A DNA stretch of 36,085 nt, from contig MU835815.1 in NCBI GenBank assembly GCA_029204225.1, forward strand, positions 1-36,085. The letters are read 5' to 3'. The notes under the pieces are model-generated. The model had not been told where the DNA came from. It saw nothing but the letters and a program-made list of their open reading frames with translations, and searched no databases. Within the stretch, counting starts at the first letter, position 1. Each line of letters starts with the position of its first letter. This DNA comes from Diphasiastrum complanatum (lineage: Eukaryota > Streptophyta > Lycopodiopsida > Lycopodiales > Lycopodiaceae). Positions 1 to 9,913 of the stretch are shown piece by piece. Both the position numbers and the translations under genes were made by a program.

Positions 1-83
1 TTTGCCATCCATCATTGAAGAATTACAGCTAAGAGTACACTTGAAAGCAGAACCATCTTTGCTAGAATAGGGAAGATAGACAA
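1..83. other. Left flank of copia element A
   Basis: Short flank outside the left LTR. Its first ~28 bases (CCATCATTGAAGAA core) closely resemble bases 25,377-25,405, on the other side of the element. This suggests a repeated host sequence or a rearranged insertion site. No 5-base target duplication matching the right flank (CTTTG) sits directly against the LTR. A CTTTG is present at 57-61 but is separated from the LTR by about 22 bases. Confidence 0.5.
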
Positions 84-879
84 TGTTGATCTATCGAAAA
101 TAGGATAGATAATAGTAGCAAAAACTTTTTACTTCCAATGCATGACTACGCTTATCAAAAATTGAAGAAAGCAGTAGTGATGGAAATCACGTCAATCGCT
201 AGATACTAAGTGATTACGTAGCCAAACATGAAGTATTGAATTCTCAGACAATTTATATCAGTTGCAAAAGCACTAAAGAGATGCATGCATTTTGACATAT
301 ACTGAACGCAATAAAGAGATAGTATTGATTCAGAAAAAAAAAATCAGATGCTAATGAGCGCAAAACAATAGCGGTTAGAAACTGTGCACTCTAAGCCATA
401 TCTGAGTAACTGAAAATAAATTTGATAATAAGCAGCTCTGCTGATAAGCAGTAGCGCAATAGCAACTTTAAAATAAATCTCTAAAAGACTGAGCTAGAAA
501 GCTCAAGAGACTTCAAGCTTGAAAGCTTGATAGAGAGCTAAACTACAATACGTGCTGATTGAGAACTTCTTGACTTCGATGGTAAGGTGTAATGAATATG
601 AACAACTATATATACTAAGCAATTAGGTCATCAAATGTGATTGCCAATGGCTAGTGTCCGCATGCATTCATTCCGGTTCCTTGCCATTCATTGTTGATAA
701 GCGGTGGAAATTGGCCATAAATAGTTTTGTCTGCATAAATGAACTAGAATTGTCACTCTACTGAATTGAACCAAAACTGCCACAGCAATAGTGTCACAAA
801 AAGATGACAGTGTCGACTTTTTGTGAAAAATCCGACAAAGCTCTAAAACTCATTTTTTTCAAATTAGGGTATTACAACA
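84..879 (-). repeat. Left LTR (3' LTR) of copia A
   Basis: Matches 24,259-25,033 along its length. Landmarks shared by both copies are the GGATAGATAATAGTAGC segment, the CTAGATACTAAGTGATTACG segment and the run around TATATATACTAAGCAATTAGG. The left copy carries a 6-base extra segment just inside its outer end (TGTTGA followed by TCTATC). Bounds follow the TG...CA rule (TGTTGA at 84, ACA ending at 879). The inner end is less certain because the polypurine tract expected beside it is not obvious. Confidence 0.88.
607..614 (-). promoter_or_regulatory. TATA box in copia A 3' LTR
   Basis: A TATATATA run in a conserved stretch of the LTR (AACAACTATATATACTAAGC on the plus strand), repeated at 24,780-24,787 in the other LTR. 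Position and conservation suit an LTR core promoter read on the minus strand. Transcription has not been shown. Confidence 0.5.
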
Positions 880-1340
880 CTTTGATTATCACAAAATAAT
901 GTCGGCGGAGCATATTGATTCAGACCGATATCTAAGAGTAAGTTTCTCAGCCAAACTGCTTCCTTTGTAGCTTGAGAGGCTGTGATATATTCTAATTCAG
1001 TGGAAAATAGAGCTATCGAAGATTGCTTTATACTGTTCCAGAAAATTGGGACCATTGTTGGAAGTCGATTTACAAGTGTCTACATCTCCTGCCCAACTTG
1101 CATCTGTGTAACCATTGAGTAAATTGAGTTTGTCATTGACAACTTCTCCTAACATATGCAAAAGTCCATAGTAGCTCGAAGATATCTCATGACTCTGATA
1201 AGAGCCTTCCAATGTGTTATACTAGGATTAGTCATAAACTAACTGAGAGAGCTGACTGCAAAAGCTATGTTTGGCCTGGTATAGATCTTGGTGTACATAA
1301 GAGATCCTATAATAGAAATGGTAAGGATACTCACGCATCT
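864..1340 (-). pseudogene. RNase H domain of copia A (broken)
   Basis: Minus-strand C-terminal part of the copia polyprotein, which degrades the RNA strand of the RNA:DNA hybrid during reverse transcription. The typical copia motifs are visible in two frames: GYTDASWAGD near 1,100-1,125, then SSIALFSTELEYITASQATK, then KEAVWLRNLL and LFCDNQSVV. The expected KKQ..VALST-E-EY consensus is altered (LFSTELEY). A frame change lies between the two parts, so no intact domain can be made. The end of pol is close to the LTR at 879. Confidence 0.85.
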
Positions 1341-1590
1341 GCTGCTTCTCATGAATTGTTTGGAGACACTAGTCCTTTGACAATTTGAGACTTGGTTCCA
1401 TCGGTGAGAGAGCTAACTTGCAATTAATCAGATTATATCTGACTAACATGTTGTAGATGTATCTCTATTGTGTAATGTAGATCAACTTCTGTTTTTTTGT
1501 CTTTGTGGATCTGTATACCAAGGCAAAAATGAGCTTCGCCCAGATCGGTCATGTCGAATTCGGAAGACAACATTGTCTTGGCCTCTTTTA

Positions 1591-2421
1591 TCAGATTGGT
1601 ACCATTGTTGAAAACAATGTATCATCCACGTATAAAGTGATAATGATAAAAGACTGCTGCACTGCTTTAAAATAAACATCTGAATATGAAGAGCTAGGTG
1701 TGTAGCCGTGATCAATAAGGAAAGTATTGATCCTTTGAAACCATACTCGAGCAGATTGCTTCAAGCCATAAAGTGCCTTATGTAGTTTACACACATGCTT
1801 GTGTTTACACTTGATAATATAACCTTCGGGTTGCACCATGTAAATGTCTTATTCAATAAATCCATTAAGATGTCCTGTCTGTACATCCATTTGATGTATT
1901 TCCAAATCTGTTACAGCGACAAATGATAGCAAAAGTCAAATAGAAGAATGCTTGACTACTAGATTGAAGGTCTCAGTGTAATCGACATTGTATACCTGAG
2001 AAAATCCTCTGGCGACAAGTCGTGTCTTTCTCCTGTTGATGCTTCCATCTACATTGTACTTGACTTTGAAAATCCATTTGCAATCAACTATGTTTCTGCT
2101 AGTAGGTAATTCAACAATTGTCCATGTTTGGTTCTTGATAAGATATGAATACTCTTTATCCATAGCTTCTTTCCAGAGATCTGAATCAGGCTGACTGAGT
2201 GCCACTTGGACAGATGTCAGTTCCTGAACAAGGTAGGCTGCAAACTCGTCGATATACTGGTTAGGTGTTCTGCTAGTTCTTGAAGATCTTCTGGGTAATA
2301 GAGAAAGTTGATCATTTCCATCATAGTGTAGTTGCTGAACTGCAATATCATCATCTTCTGATTTGTTGTTGATTTGTTGTTCATCAAAAGTAGAGGAGCT
2401 TGCTTCAATGGGAATAGTCAA
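1591..2421 (-). pseudogene. Reverse transcriptase domain of copia A (broken)
   Basis: Minus-strand RNA-dependent DNA polymerase of the element. The N-terminal part (2,421-1,936) contains WKEAMDKEY, the linker NQTWTIVELP and CKWIFKVKYNVDGS...RLVARGFSQ. The C-terminal part (1,839-1,591) contains KLHKALYGLKQSARVWFQ and the catalytic LYVDDTLF (YVDD box). The middle section, near 1,840-1,935, has stops and shifted frames. The catalytic aspartates of the YVDD box remain readable, but the frame is not continuous. Confidence 0.9.
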
Positions 2422-2468
2422 CTAAGAAATTGGAAAGTTCAATGTGTTAAGAGAATCTGACAGGTCGG

Positions 2469-3178
2469 TTACATGGGGACTGCCCTTTCCTTTGAGGTCT
2501 TGAAATAGATCTTCGATGAAGATGACATCTCGACTAGTGAAGATGACATCTCGTCTGACATCTTTGACTCAATGGGATCGAACAACTTGTAGGCTTGATC
2601 TGAAGTAGTGTAGATGATGAAAACGCATTTGATACTCTGGAAGTTGAGATTCTTCCTGAGATCACGAGGTATCTGTGCAAAAGTAGTACATCCAAAAACT
2701 CGTAAGTTTGATAAAGAAGTTTTGGTACCTGTCCAAACTTCAAATGGTGTTTTGCCTTGAGAGACCTTTAGTAGAACATCCGTTCTGAATATAGGTTGTT
2801 GTTGAAACAACTTCAGCCCAGAAGGACCTTCGGAAGTGTCGCATGTGATAACATGCACTTTGTCAATTCAACTAAGGTTTCGTTCTTTCTCTCAACAAGA
2901 CCATTTGACTGAGGCGAATAGGAGGTAATGTATTATTGCTCAATGCCAAGGCAATACTCCTTGAATTCGGTGGAGATGTATTCTCCCCCGCTATCTGACC
3001 TCAATGCTTTGATTCGTTTGCCAATTTGATTCTCAGCATGCTCTTTGAATTGTCTGAATTTGATGAAAGCCTCTGTTTTTTGTTTAATGAAATAAACAAT
3101 TGCTCTTCTAGAAAATTTGTCAATAAAAGTAATAAAATACTTTGCATCTAGCAATGAAGGAGTTTGCATAGGTTCCAC
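2469..3178 (-). pseudogene. Integrase core of copia A (broken)
   Basis: Minus-strand DDE integrase, which inserts the cDNA into the genome. Visible pieces are FITFIDKFSRRAIVYFIK, ALRSDSGGEY (second catalytic Asp) and, past an in-frame stop at about 2,935, SNGLVERKNETL (catalytic Glu). The later part in another frame has GKTPFEVWTGTKTSLSNLRV and FGCTTFAQIP, normal for the region between core and RT in copia. At least one stop and one frameshift disable it. Confidence 0.9.
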
Positions 3179-3229
3179 ATATATTTATATGAACAACATC
3201 TAACAAAACTTTTCTTGCATGCATATGGT

Positions 3230-4084
3230 TTAATCTAAAAGGATCCTAGTCTGCTTTCCAAAGATGCAGCTATGACAGACAGGGAGATCGACCTTACCAG
3301 AAGGATAGTCGAGATCAAGAACCATGGATTGTACGAACATGTTTATAGCAAATGCATGATTCAAGTGTCCTAAGTGATGATGCCATAGTAATGCCTTATT
3401 GACTAGAACAGAGGTCTTGAAGGCTTGACTAGACTCAAAATAACAGTGTGCCAAACTATACAAGTAACTCTGCCTCTTGCCGAGTGCAAAGATCTTATTA
3501 CTCTTATCAATAATTCTGCATTGATCAGATTCAAATTCTACCTTATGGCCTAAATCTATAATTCTACTCACTGATAATAGATTTGCAGAGAGTTTAGGAA
3601 CATATAAAACCTTTGATAATAATTTGAATTGATCATGCTGGAATCGCAATCTTACAGTACCTTCACCTTCAATAGTGTGAGTACTATTGTCACCAAGATG
3701 AACAAATTTCTTCATGCTATAAGGAGTGTAGGAGTTGAAGATCTCACGTTGATTGGTCATATGTTGAGTTGTTCCAGAATCTAAAAACCATGAGTCATCC
3801 AAAAATGCGCTTTGATTTTTGACCATGAATGCGCCTTCATTCAGTTCGACCTGGGGAGATGATGAGACCATGTTTGCTTGTTGATCAAGTTGCTTGACTG
3901 CATTCTTCGCTTGGAGAATTCGACTAACCTTAATCTCATGGTTATTGCGCTTGCAACACCTACAAAACATCTTCTTCTTCGACTGTGGATTCGATGATTG
4001 TTCTTGACTTTGAGTTTGCTTCAGATTCGTTGCAGCCCTTCTTGGAGCTTTTTTGCTTCTGTCGCTTAGAGCCTTTGTTGACAT
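3230..4084 (-). pseudogene. Gag C-terminus, protease and pre-integrase zinc region of copia A
   Basis: A 284-codon open stretch on the minus strand. Early residues hold a zinc knuckle start, CRCCKRNNHE, whose last Cys of the CX2CX4HX4C pattern is missing. Around residue 100 is the aspartic protease site WFLDSGTTQHMT (Asp-Ser-Gly, copia style), followed by VLYVPKLSANLLSVSRI, a classic copia protease end. Near residue 235 comes the pre-integrase HHCC region, LLWHHHLGHLN and CHSCIFGKQ. This is the best preserved piece of element A. Confidence 0.93.
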
Positions 4085-4202
4085 ATAGAGCTTGAGAGGA
4101 GGAAGTAGACGAAGTGTCTTGACTTCTTCTATTGTCTTCTTGCAGCAACATAGTGATAACTCTGGTAAGAGTTAAATCTAAGTGTGTCGATATGATCATC
4201 AC

Positions 4203-4415
4203 CTAGTTCTCATATGTAGAGGGCAAGCTTGAAAGCAAAGTCATAAATGTGTCTTGATAGTCAGCGGCCATCTGTTGCAAGAGATTCTTAAACTGGTTAA
4301 TGTGACTCTGAAGAGAATCACCATTAGACATCTTGAATGTGAAGAATTTCCTTCGTAGATGTAACTCAGTAGTTATGTCCCTCATGTCATATAGTGAGTT
4401 CAGGATGTCCCAAAC
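4203..4415 (-). pseudogene. Central Gag segment of copia A, downstream of the insertion
   Basis: Minus-strand continuation of copia Gag (UBN2/retrotran_gag type): WDILNSLYDMRD, then LRRKFFTFKM and SHINQFKNLLQQMA, the usual copia Gag helices. It starts abruptly at the edge of the CACTA-like insertion. The codon before WDIL lies in the AAC target duplication. The preceding part of the same protein is at 23,756-24,007. Confidence 0.9.
4413..4415. repeat. Left copy of 3-base target duplication AAC
   Basis: AAC lies between copia gag and the CACAA start of the insertion. The same AAC recurs at 23,753-23,755, followed by the other half of gag. The gag reading frame is continuous across exactly one copy of the triplet. 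This is the strongest evidence that 4,416-23,752 entered as a unit with a 3-base duplication. Confidence 0.8.
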
Positions 4416-4429
4416 CACAACTAGAAAAC

Positions 4430-4790
4430 TCCGTGTTTATCCACGTAGTATACCCATGCGAGACTCGACATTTAGTCAATTTTCCAAAATTTTGTTTGTG
4501 TGGAACATCCACGCGTGGATTATGCATGCCAAAATTTTTTTGAACATGCCTCCGGCCAGTCCATCGGTGTTTTTCTGACATGACACCAACACAAATATCT
4601 ACTTCCAATGAAAGTTTTTACTAATGGTTGCAAGCTAGGTGGAAGAGGAAGGTCAGACAAAGAACCTAGAATGTCTTTTGACACATCAATAGTGCATTAT
4701 CTTTCAAACTAGTCATAATACGTCCAAGACATGTTCTCTTTTTTATAAAAGTGGTCAAGTTTTTGGAATTTACGTGGATTATCGTGGAGG
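4430..4790. repeat. Left subterminal repeat region of the CACTA-like element
   Basis: Contains TTATCCACGTAG near 4,437, GTGTGGAACATCCACGCGTGGATTATGC-like sequence from about 4,499 and ACGTGGATTATCGTGG near 4,772. The same words, including GTGGAACATCCA-GCGTGGAT, recur at the right end (23,628-23,650). The shared motif set at the two ends of one insertion is typical of CACTA subterminal regions. Confidence 0.6.
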
Positions 4791-5036
4791 ACTCATGTGC
4801 AACATCTAGGATAGGTGTGGTTGGGTGGTAAGAATGTTCTAGAGATTTGGAGACATGGATTGAATCACAAGGCATTGATGAACTAATTATATCATGCAAG
4901 GGGTCATCATCAACAAGAGCATCATCTAAGGCCAATGATGATCCAAAATCAATATTCATGTGATTTATCCTCTCAATAATATTCTCGATCTCTCTTGCAA
5001 CTCTTTTTTTTGAAACCAACTTATGTTCCTTCTTCT
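4666..5036 (-). CDS. Unidentified terminal exon near the left end of the CACTA-like element
   Basis: Open minus-strand frame of about 120 codons ending at 4,666. A plausible splice acceptor (TTTTCAG followed by AAGAAGGAACAT) precedes it at about 5,037 and puts it in frame as KKEHKLVSKKRVAREIENII. The product is acidic and serine-rich in the middle (ALDDALVDDDPLHDIISSS) with no recognised domain. The upstream intron would contain the (CT)n tract. It could be part of an accessory gene of the transposon or a captured gene. The family is not recognised. Confidence 0.35.
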
Positions 5037-5074
5037 GAAAAAGTTGAAAATGTTAGGTGTATGAGTTTTTTTTT

Positions 5075-5094
5075 TCTCTCTCTCTCTCTCTCTC
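5075..5094. repeat. (CT)n microsatellite preceded by T-run
   Basis: About 20 bases of CT dinucleotides following a run of T. Nearby bases 5,150-5,190 are rich in CACA words. Confidence 0.9.
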
Positions 5095-5204
5095 AAGCAT
5101 GAAACATAAACTAATATATAACACAAATCGTAAACTAGTAGCATGAAACACACACAAACACATGCATGTGCACACACACCCACCCACACCAACCCTAAAC
5201 ACAC

Positions 5205-5422
5205 ATGAAGAGAAAAACAGAGAGAACATTATAGAGTGCTAATCAAAACTCCCAAACCACACAATTATATCCTACTCCAGAATGTCACCACATGCTCTCT
5301 CCCTGTGGCGTTTGGGCTTTTTGGTGGAACTCATCTTCCAACAAAAAACATTTGAACCACGTCTCTAATGAAAGAAAATAAGGGCTACACACCCTTCTAG
5401 AATTGGAGTGTTGGTTACCTTT

Positions 5423-5424
<2 letters not shown>
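5205..5424. other. Noncoding spacer inside the CACTA-like element
   Basis: No open frame of note and no recognised motif. It lies between the unidentified minus-strand exon and the long CT tract. Confidence 0.5.

Positions 5425-5481
<57 letters not shown>
5425..5481. repeat. (CT)n microsatellite, 57 bases
   Basis: Uninterrupted CT dinucleotides. It is the same dinucleotide that opens each block of the satellite field after 28 kb. Confidence 0.97.
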
Positions 5482-5483
<2 letters not shown>

Positions 5484-5525
5484 ATGTGAATGAGTCTATT
5501 ATGGGTGATTGAATATGGAAATCAA

Positions 5526-5700
5526 GATTAACTACATCTAATCATTCTATTTGGATTTTTTCTTTTAGAAGCAAGTGAGAGATCAACTTCATTTAATCGT
5601 TCTATTTGGATTTTTCCTTTTAGAAGCAAGTGAGAGATTAACTTCATCTAGATATTCTATTTGGATTTTTCCTTTAGAAGCAAGTGAGAGATTAACTTCA
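5526..5700. repeat. Three tandem copies of a 55-base unit
   Basis: Units start at 5,526, 5,581 and 5,636, with a partial fourth at 5,690. Each holds TTCTATTTGGATTTTT followed by AGAAGCAAGTGAGAGAT. Copies differ by a few bases, and the third is one base shorter. The open frame that crosses this array on the plus strand is a by-product of the repeat and is not called as a gene. Confidence 0.93.
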
Positions 5701-5797
5701 AAGTATCGTGGCACTCATCCTATCGATCAATATTTATTGGCCAAACTATACTTGAAGTGTCACTGAGGGTCAAAGATTAAAGCATTTCCGAAAAACA

Positions 5798-6057
5798 CTA
5801 TAAAGAGTTTACCTCTCGTACTCTTGGATTCTCTGTGTGCACTCCATTGGCCCAAATATGATCGTTGACAATCCACCTTGTCCGAATCCTAAGGCCTTTG
5901 CATTGTGTGCATGTACATGGTATCCTCTCATCATATTTTGGTTGAAAACTGGTCCAATAATCCAATTGCAAATTGCACAAATTCTTTCAGTGTCATTCAA
6001 GTGAAATTTGACAAATTCTAACATGTGACAAAAATTGACAAAATAGTCTTTGTACAT
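5798..6057 (-). pseudogene. Possible CACTA transposase-associated domain (degraded)
   Basis: Minus strand, two frames. One has MLEFVKFHLNDTERICAICN. The other has ERIPCTCTQCKGLRI, then IVNDHIWANGVHTENPRV. The second pattern (I-x-C-x-C-x2-C followed by a V..H....G stretch) is like the zinc-containing transposase-associated domain found at the N-terminus of plant En/Spm transposases, usually written I-CPC-x2-C...V..HL...GF. The frame break and missing rest of the protein mark it as a remnant. Its place near the end of a CACTA-like element supports the reading, but similarity is weak. Confidence 0.35.
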
Positions 6058-6577
6058 TTAATGCATTTGCAACCTTCATTTTTGATGGAGTGGTGTCTTG
6101 GCTTTCCAAAGAGCAATATACTATATCACAATCCTCAACCAAATCGGAGTACATCACTATTACAAATAGAAAAATCATGACAGAAATCAATATACATAAA
6201 TGTGAGAGATCAATAGGTGGTCTACGTTGACTGATGGAAGAGCTTGAAGATGAACCAGTCAATACTTGTTCGTTGTACTTTAGTCTTGCTTGCTCCTTTT
6301 TTCTGTGATAGAGCTCAATTCTTTTTTCTTTCTCTAAATCATGTGGAGGTACGATAATTTCCCTAGAATTCATAATTCCAATCAAATGTCATTGTAAGAA
6401 TAAATTTGCAAGAAAAATTATACACTCATATTCAAATAACAAATAAAGTGCAATTGATGTCAATATCAATAACAATATATACTTGCTGTTGCGATCATGA
6501 GATGAATCGCTATCTGATGATAATGACATCGTCGATGACATATACACACTGTAGCCAACTACTCTATACCACATCAT
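5993..6577 (-). pseudogene. Unidentified minus-strand coding-like stretch
   Basis: Two neighbouring open frames. The 6,577-6,389 part contains a serine/aspartate-rich segment (MSLSSDSDSSHDRNSK). The 6,385-5,993 part contains a charged segment, EKEKRIELYHRKKEQARLKY, followed by a serine run and QRRPPIDLSH. Hydrophobic stretches after each could be intron translated by chance. This could be upstream exons of the gene that ends at 5,798. No family is recognised. Confidence 0.25.
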
Positions 6578-7439
6578 AAGTAATCATTATGAGACCGTAT
6601 GTACAGAACAAATATAATAAAAATTGTTAAAGACATGCCAACATCTAATCCATGTATATTCTACTTATGCTTAATGTAAATCTAATATTCTAGTAACATT
6701 GCTATCAAGAAAATTGCTTGGGTGGGACAACACATGACGAGCAATCAAAATGAGATTCATACTGACAAATGTTAGACATCAGTAGATAGTGCGCGCAGGC
6801 CTATCTCAACTAATTTAAAGACCATATAGCAATCAATGTTCGAAGCTCTCAGTTTGAACTCTTGTCCAATGATCTCACTTGATCTTTCTTTCAAGATGGA
6901 ATGATCAAAATCAAACAATCAGTCATATACTCAATTGATTCATTGCCCACTCAATCACTCATTTGATTAATTAATACTTGGCTCGAGTTAGTTAAGGATA
7001 AATCTCTTTGGATTGGCCTAGTGTGCCATGGTATCTCATGACGAGCAATATGCATTCGCCCTTTCTATCTATGGTTGCTTTGTATGCAAGAAATCATATA
7101 CTAGATAGCACACCATTGATCAACATCTTTATTACAATGCTAAATGATATTTCAACTAATTACTATGATTTCATATAAGGTTATATAGGTCACACACCAA
7201 CAATTAAAAAGATTTATCATATAGGTCACATATCACTAGGGTCCTCAATATAATGCTTTTGATCATGAATCTAATTGACCCCATGCAACCATTTAAGAGG
7301 CCACATGACAAAAGCAAAATTTTTCTATTTGACCATATCATTATGTCATCAAATTATATCAAATCTCTGATACCTAGATTATTAATAAACTAAATGTTTT
7401 ATGACATCACCGATTTGACATAATATTATGTCATAAAAT
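6578..7439. other. AT-rich noncoding region with a palindrome
   Basis: No open frame longer than about 60 codons. At 7,397-7,438 there are nested inverted repeats: TTTTATGACAT / ATGTCATAAAA, and inside them the perfect 16-base palindrome GACATAATATTATGTC (7,417-7,432). The gypsy coding sequence begins just after it. Confidence 0.6.
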
Positions 7440-8210
7440 CTTAAAAACTTGTCAAATTGCACCTAGTCAAAACTCAACCCCTACACTTGCACCCAACAAA
7501 ACTCAACCGCATGCTATTCCTCCAAGTGATGATTCAACTCCGATAGTTTACCCTCACCCATCTGAAGAAATTTGGCTGCATCATGAGTATCACCAACAAA
7601 TCCGCAATGCCGACCAACAATCTTCCTCTTCCCATAAAGTACCTCACAAGCCCTTTGAAAGCAAAACCCTTGAAGGTACCAATGTTTGGGGAGATTTACT
7701 ACAAGCCAATGTCACTCTTCCCTTCCATGTACTCTGGCCAGTGGAAACAACATGATCCAATCCAATACCACCACCACTATTGATGAGTTGCCTGAAATGC
7801 CCTTATATCTAACCAATCCACTAGAGGAAACATCAAAATCCCAGCTACCCATCATCAATCCTGTGAAGTTTTAGAGTACTCGATGGAGGTTTCGGGGTTA
7901 ATATCATTTCCAAATCCCTCATGATGGAATGGAATCTAAGCGACAAGCTAGCCAAACCTACTTGTCAGCTTCAAATGGCTGATCAAAGTGTGGTCCGACC
8001 TACCGGTTTCCTTCTGCACATGCTGATCAAACTAGGAGGTCTCAAGTTTTTTGTTGATCTCGTAGTACTTGATATTCCTAATAATGCCTATTGTTATGAA
8101 TTACTACTTGGTCGTCCGTGGCTCACCAATGCACGAGTCATTCATGACTAGAGCAAAGGCCGAGTCACTTTTGGAAATCGTGACAGTTCTGTCACCATTG
8201 ACTCAACGAG
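7440..8210 (+). pseudogene. Ty3/gypsy gag-pol linker and aspartic protease
   Basis: Plus strand. A proline-rich linker (7,440-7,620) leads to a retropepsin domain. The active-site strand is VLDGGFGVNIIS at about 7,878-7,913, and the domain ends with ELLLGRPWLTNARVIHD at about 8,100-8,151, a hallmark of plant gypsy proteases (LLGRPWL). The active-site triad reads Asp-Gly-Gly rather than the common Asp-Ser/Thr-Gly. Several stops occur between 7,780 and 7,900 and at 8,149. Confidence 0.85.
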
Positions 8211-8357
8211 TAAACTCAAACCTGCACGCATCCATGACGAGGGATCCTCAACACCAACTCAGTATTTGAGCCATACCAGTCCAACCATGAAAAAGATCAT
8301 TATGTTAAATCTACTGATATCATAAACTGGAGTCACAGTCTAGCTACCATTGATTGT

Positions 8358-9640
8358 GTGAATGCCGATTACTGTGCCCAGCATCAGGATAATTGTACCT
8401 CTCCACTCCCGATCGATCACGACCCTGATCTGGATACACCTATCATCAGTATCAATTTTATTGATATTCTTTCACACCATGATGAACTGCTAAATGTTGC
8501 ATGGCTACCTACTAATGAATCAGACAATTTATTCATTGATGACGAGAACATCTTACGAATTCAGGATTGCCCAGAAGATATGGACATTTCTCATATTCAG
8601 ATCCTCAACTATATGGAAGCACTCCCACCTGGGACCTATCCGCAACATGCTTCCAAGGTGGAACCAGTTGCCAAAGTTGCAATTGAAAAACCTGAGACAA
8701 AATTCTACCGTCCCAAACGCCCACACTATCCATGGGATCTCTATGAGGAGGAGACTATCTTTCAAATTGATGATGAGATCCTCCATGACATACCAACTGT
8801 CCCTCATCCACACACATCTCCACCACCAAAACCTCAACCACATGGTCATACTATGAAAGAGAAAATGAAAAAATCATTTCAAATTCAACCGATGGGTGAC
8901 CTCACCATTGTTCGAGAAGCTCTTGAGATAGCCTCTAGTCCTACACCAATCCCCGAAAAATTCCAAGCACCATTTCAGCAAGAGAAAGGCAAGGCTCCCC
9001 TTGAATCTCCAGCCCATGATGTTACTTCATACTTTAAGGACTATACGATCGAGGATGTCACAATCCAATTACCCCAAGCTCAACGTGAGCCAGCTGGTAA
9101 TTCACCCTACGAAGGCCCTGCACAAACCATAACCCTTTTCCTGAGTGAGCCAAATGGAACCAACGAATATCTTGTCCACGTTGGAGCTCATCTCAATCGT
9201 GAACAACGCAAACGACTTGAAAAGCTCCTGCGAAAATATCGACATGTCTTTGCCTGGACCTATAAAGACATGAAAGGCGTCTCACCCCAGGTAGCTATGC
9301 ATCGTATCTCGCTTAAACCGGGTGCGAGACCCACTGCGAGTCGTCCATACAGATGCAATCCCATCTATAAGGCCAAGATCAAAGAAGAATTACAATGCCT
9401 CTTAGATGCGAGATTTATCTATGAAATTGAGCTTACTGAGTGGGTCTCCCCAATTGTCATCGTCCCCAAGAAAAATGGAAAATTACGCATTTGTGTCAAT
9501 TTTCAGAAACTTAACGTCGTCACTGAACATGATCATTTTCCATTACCTTTCTCGGAGAATCCATCTTAGAAAATCTAGCAGGAGATGAGGCTTACTCCTT
9601 AGATGGCTTTAGCAGATACAATATGATCAAATCGCTATCC
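8358..9640 (+). pseudogene. Ty3/gypsy reverse transcriptase, N-terminal part
   Basis: A 403-codon open frame (8,358-9,569) plus a frameshifted tail. The first ~280 residues are a linker rich in Pro and acidic residues. RT proper starts with RHVFAWTYKDMKGVSPQVA, then GARPTASRPYRCNP and VSPIVIVPKKNGKLRICVNF, and HDHFPLPF. The usual CVDYR is CVNFQ here. After a frameshift the next bases still encode the expected LENLAGDEAY and DGFSRYN words, then the similarity stops near 9,635. The catalytic YxDD box, RNase H and integrase are absent on this strand. The FAW-YKDM-G sequence suggests the Athila/Tat-like group of plant gypsy elements. Confidence 0.88.
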
Positions 9641-9913
9641 GCGAATTCTGAAATGCCAAATTTTTTCAGAAAATCTCAAAATTCACTATTCTGACATGCA
9701 AAAGACTTGTTCAGAATTCGCAAGTATTACAGTTAGATTTATCTGCCTCTCCACAATTTCTCAGCCTATCCGCGAATTCTATAACAATCAGAAAGACTAA
9801 TTTTTGTCCTACACTATCCATTCTGCAAGCAAACTGCCCTTTTTGCCAAGTACAGTCCTGCCTTGCTCATCTGTATTCTGCATCCTGAATCTTCTAATCC
9901 GACTCCTCCATGA
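9636..9913 (+). other. Noncoding leader/spacer with repeated CCGCGAATTCT words
   Basis: CTATCCGCGAATTCTGAA occurs near 9,637 and CCTATCCGCGAATTCTATAA near 9,770, with AGAATTCGCAAG between. The same CCGCGAATTC-type words occur, in the other orientation, in the spacer at 18,240-18,600. This suggests the two stretches are noncoding parts of the same gypsy family. No reading frame is seen. Confidence 0.6.

Noticed and set aside
4965-5204. Cys-rich minus-strand frame with CVCVCF
   Set aside because: It arises from the CA/GT- and GA-rich simple sequence. The neighbouring frame with a splice acceptor is more plausible.
5575-5766. 63-codon plus-strand frame
   Set aside because: It mostly reads through the 55-base tandem repeat and has no supporting feature.
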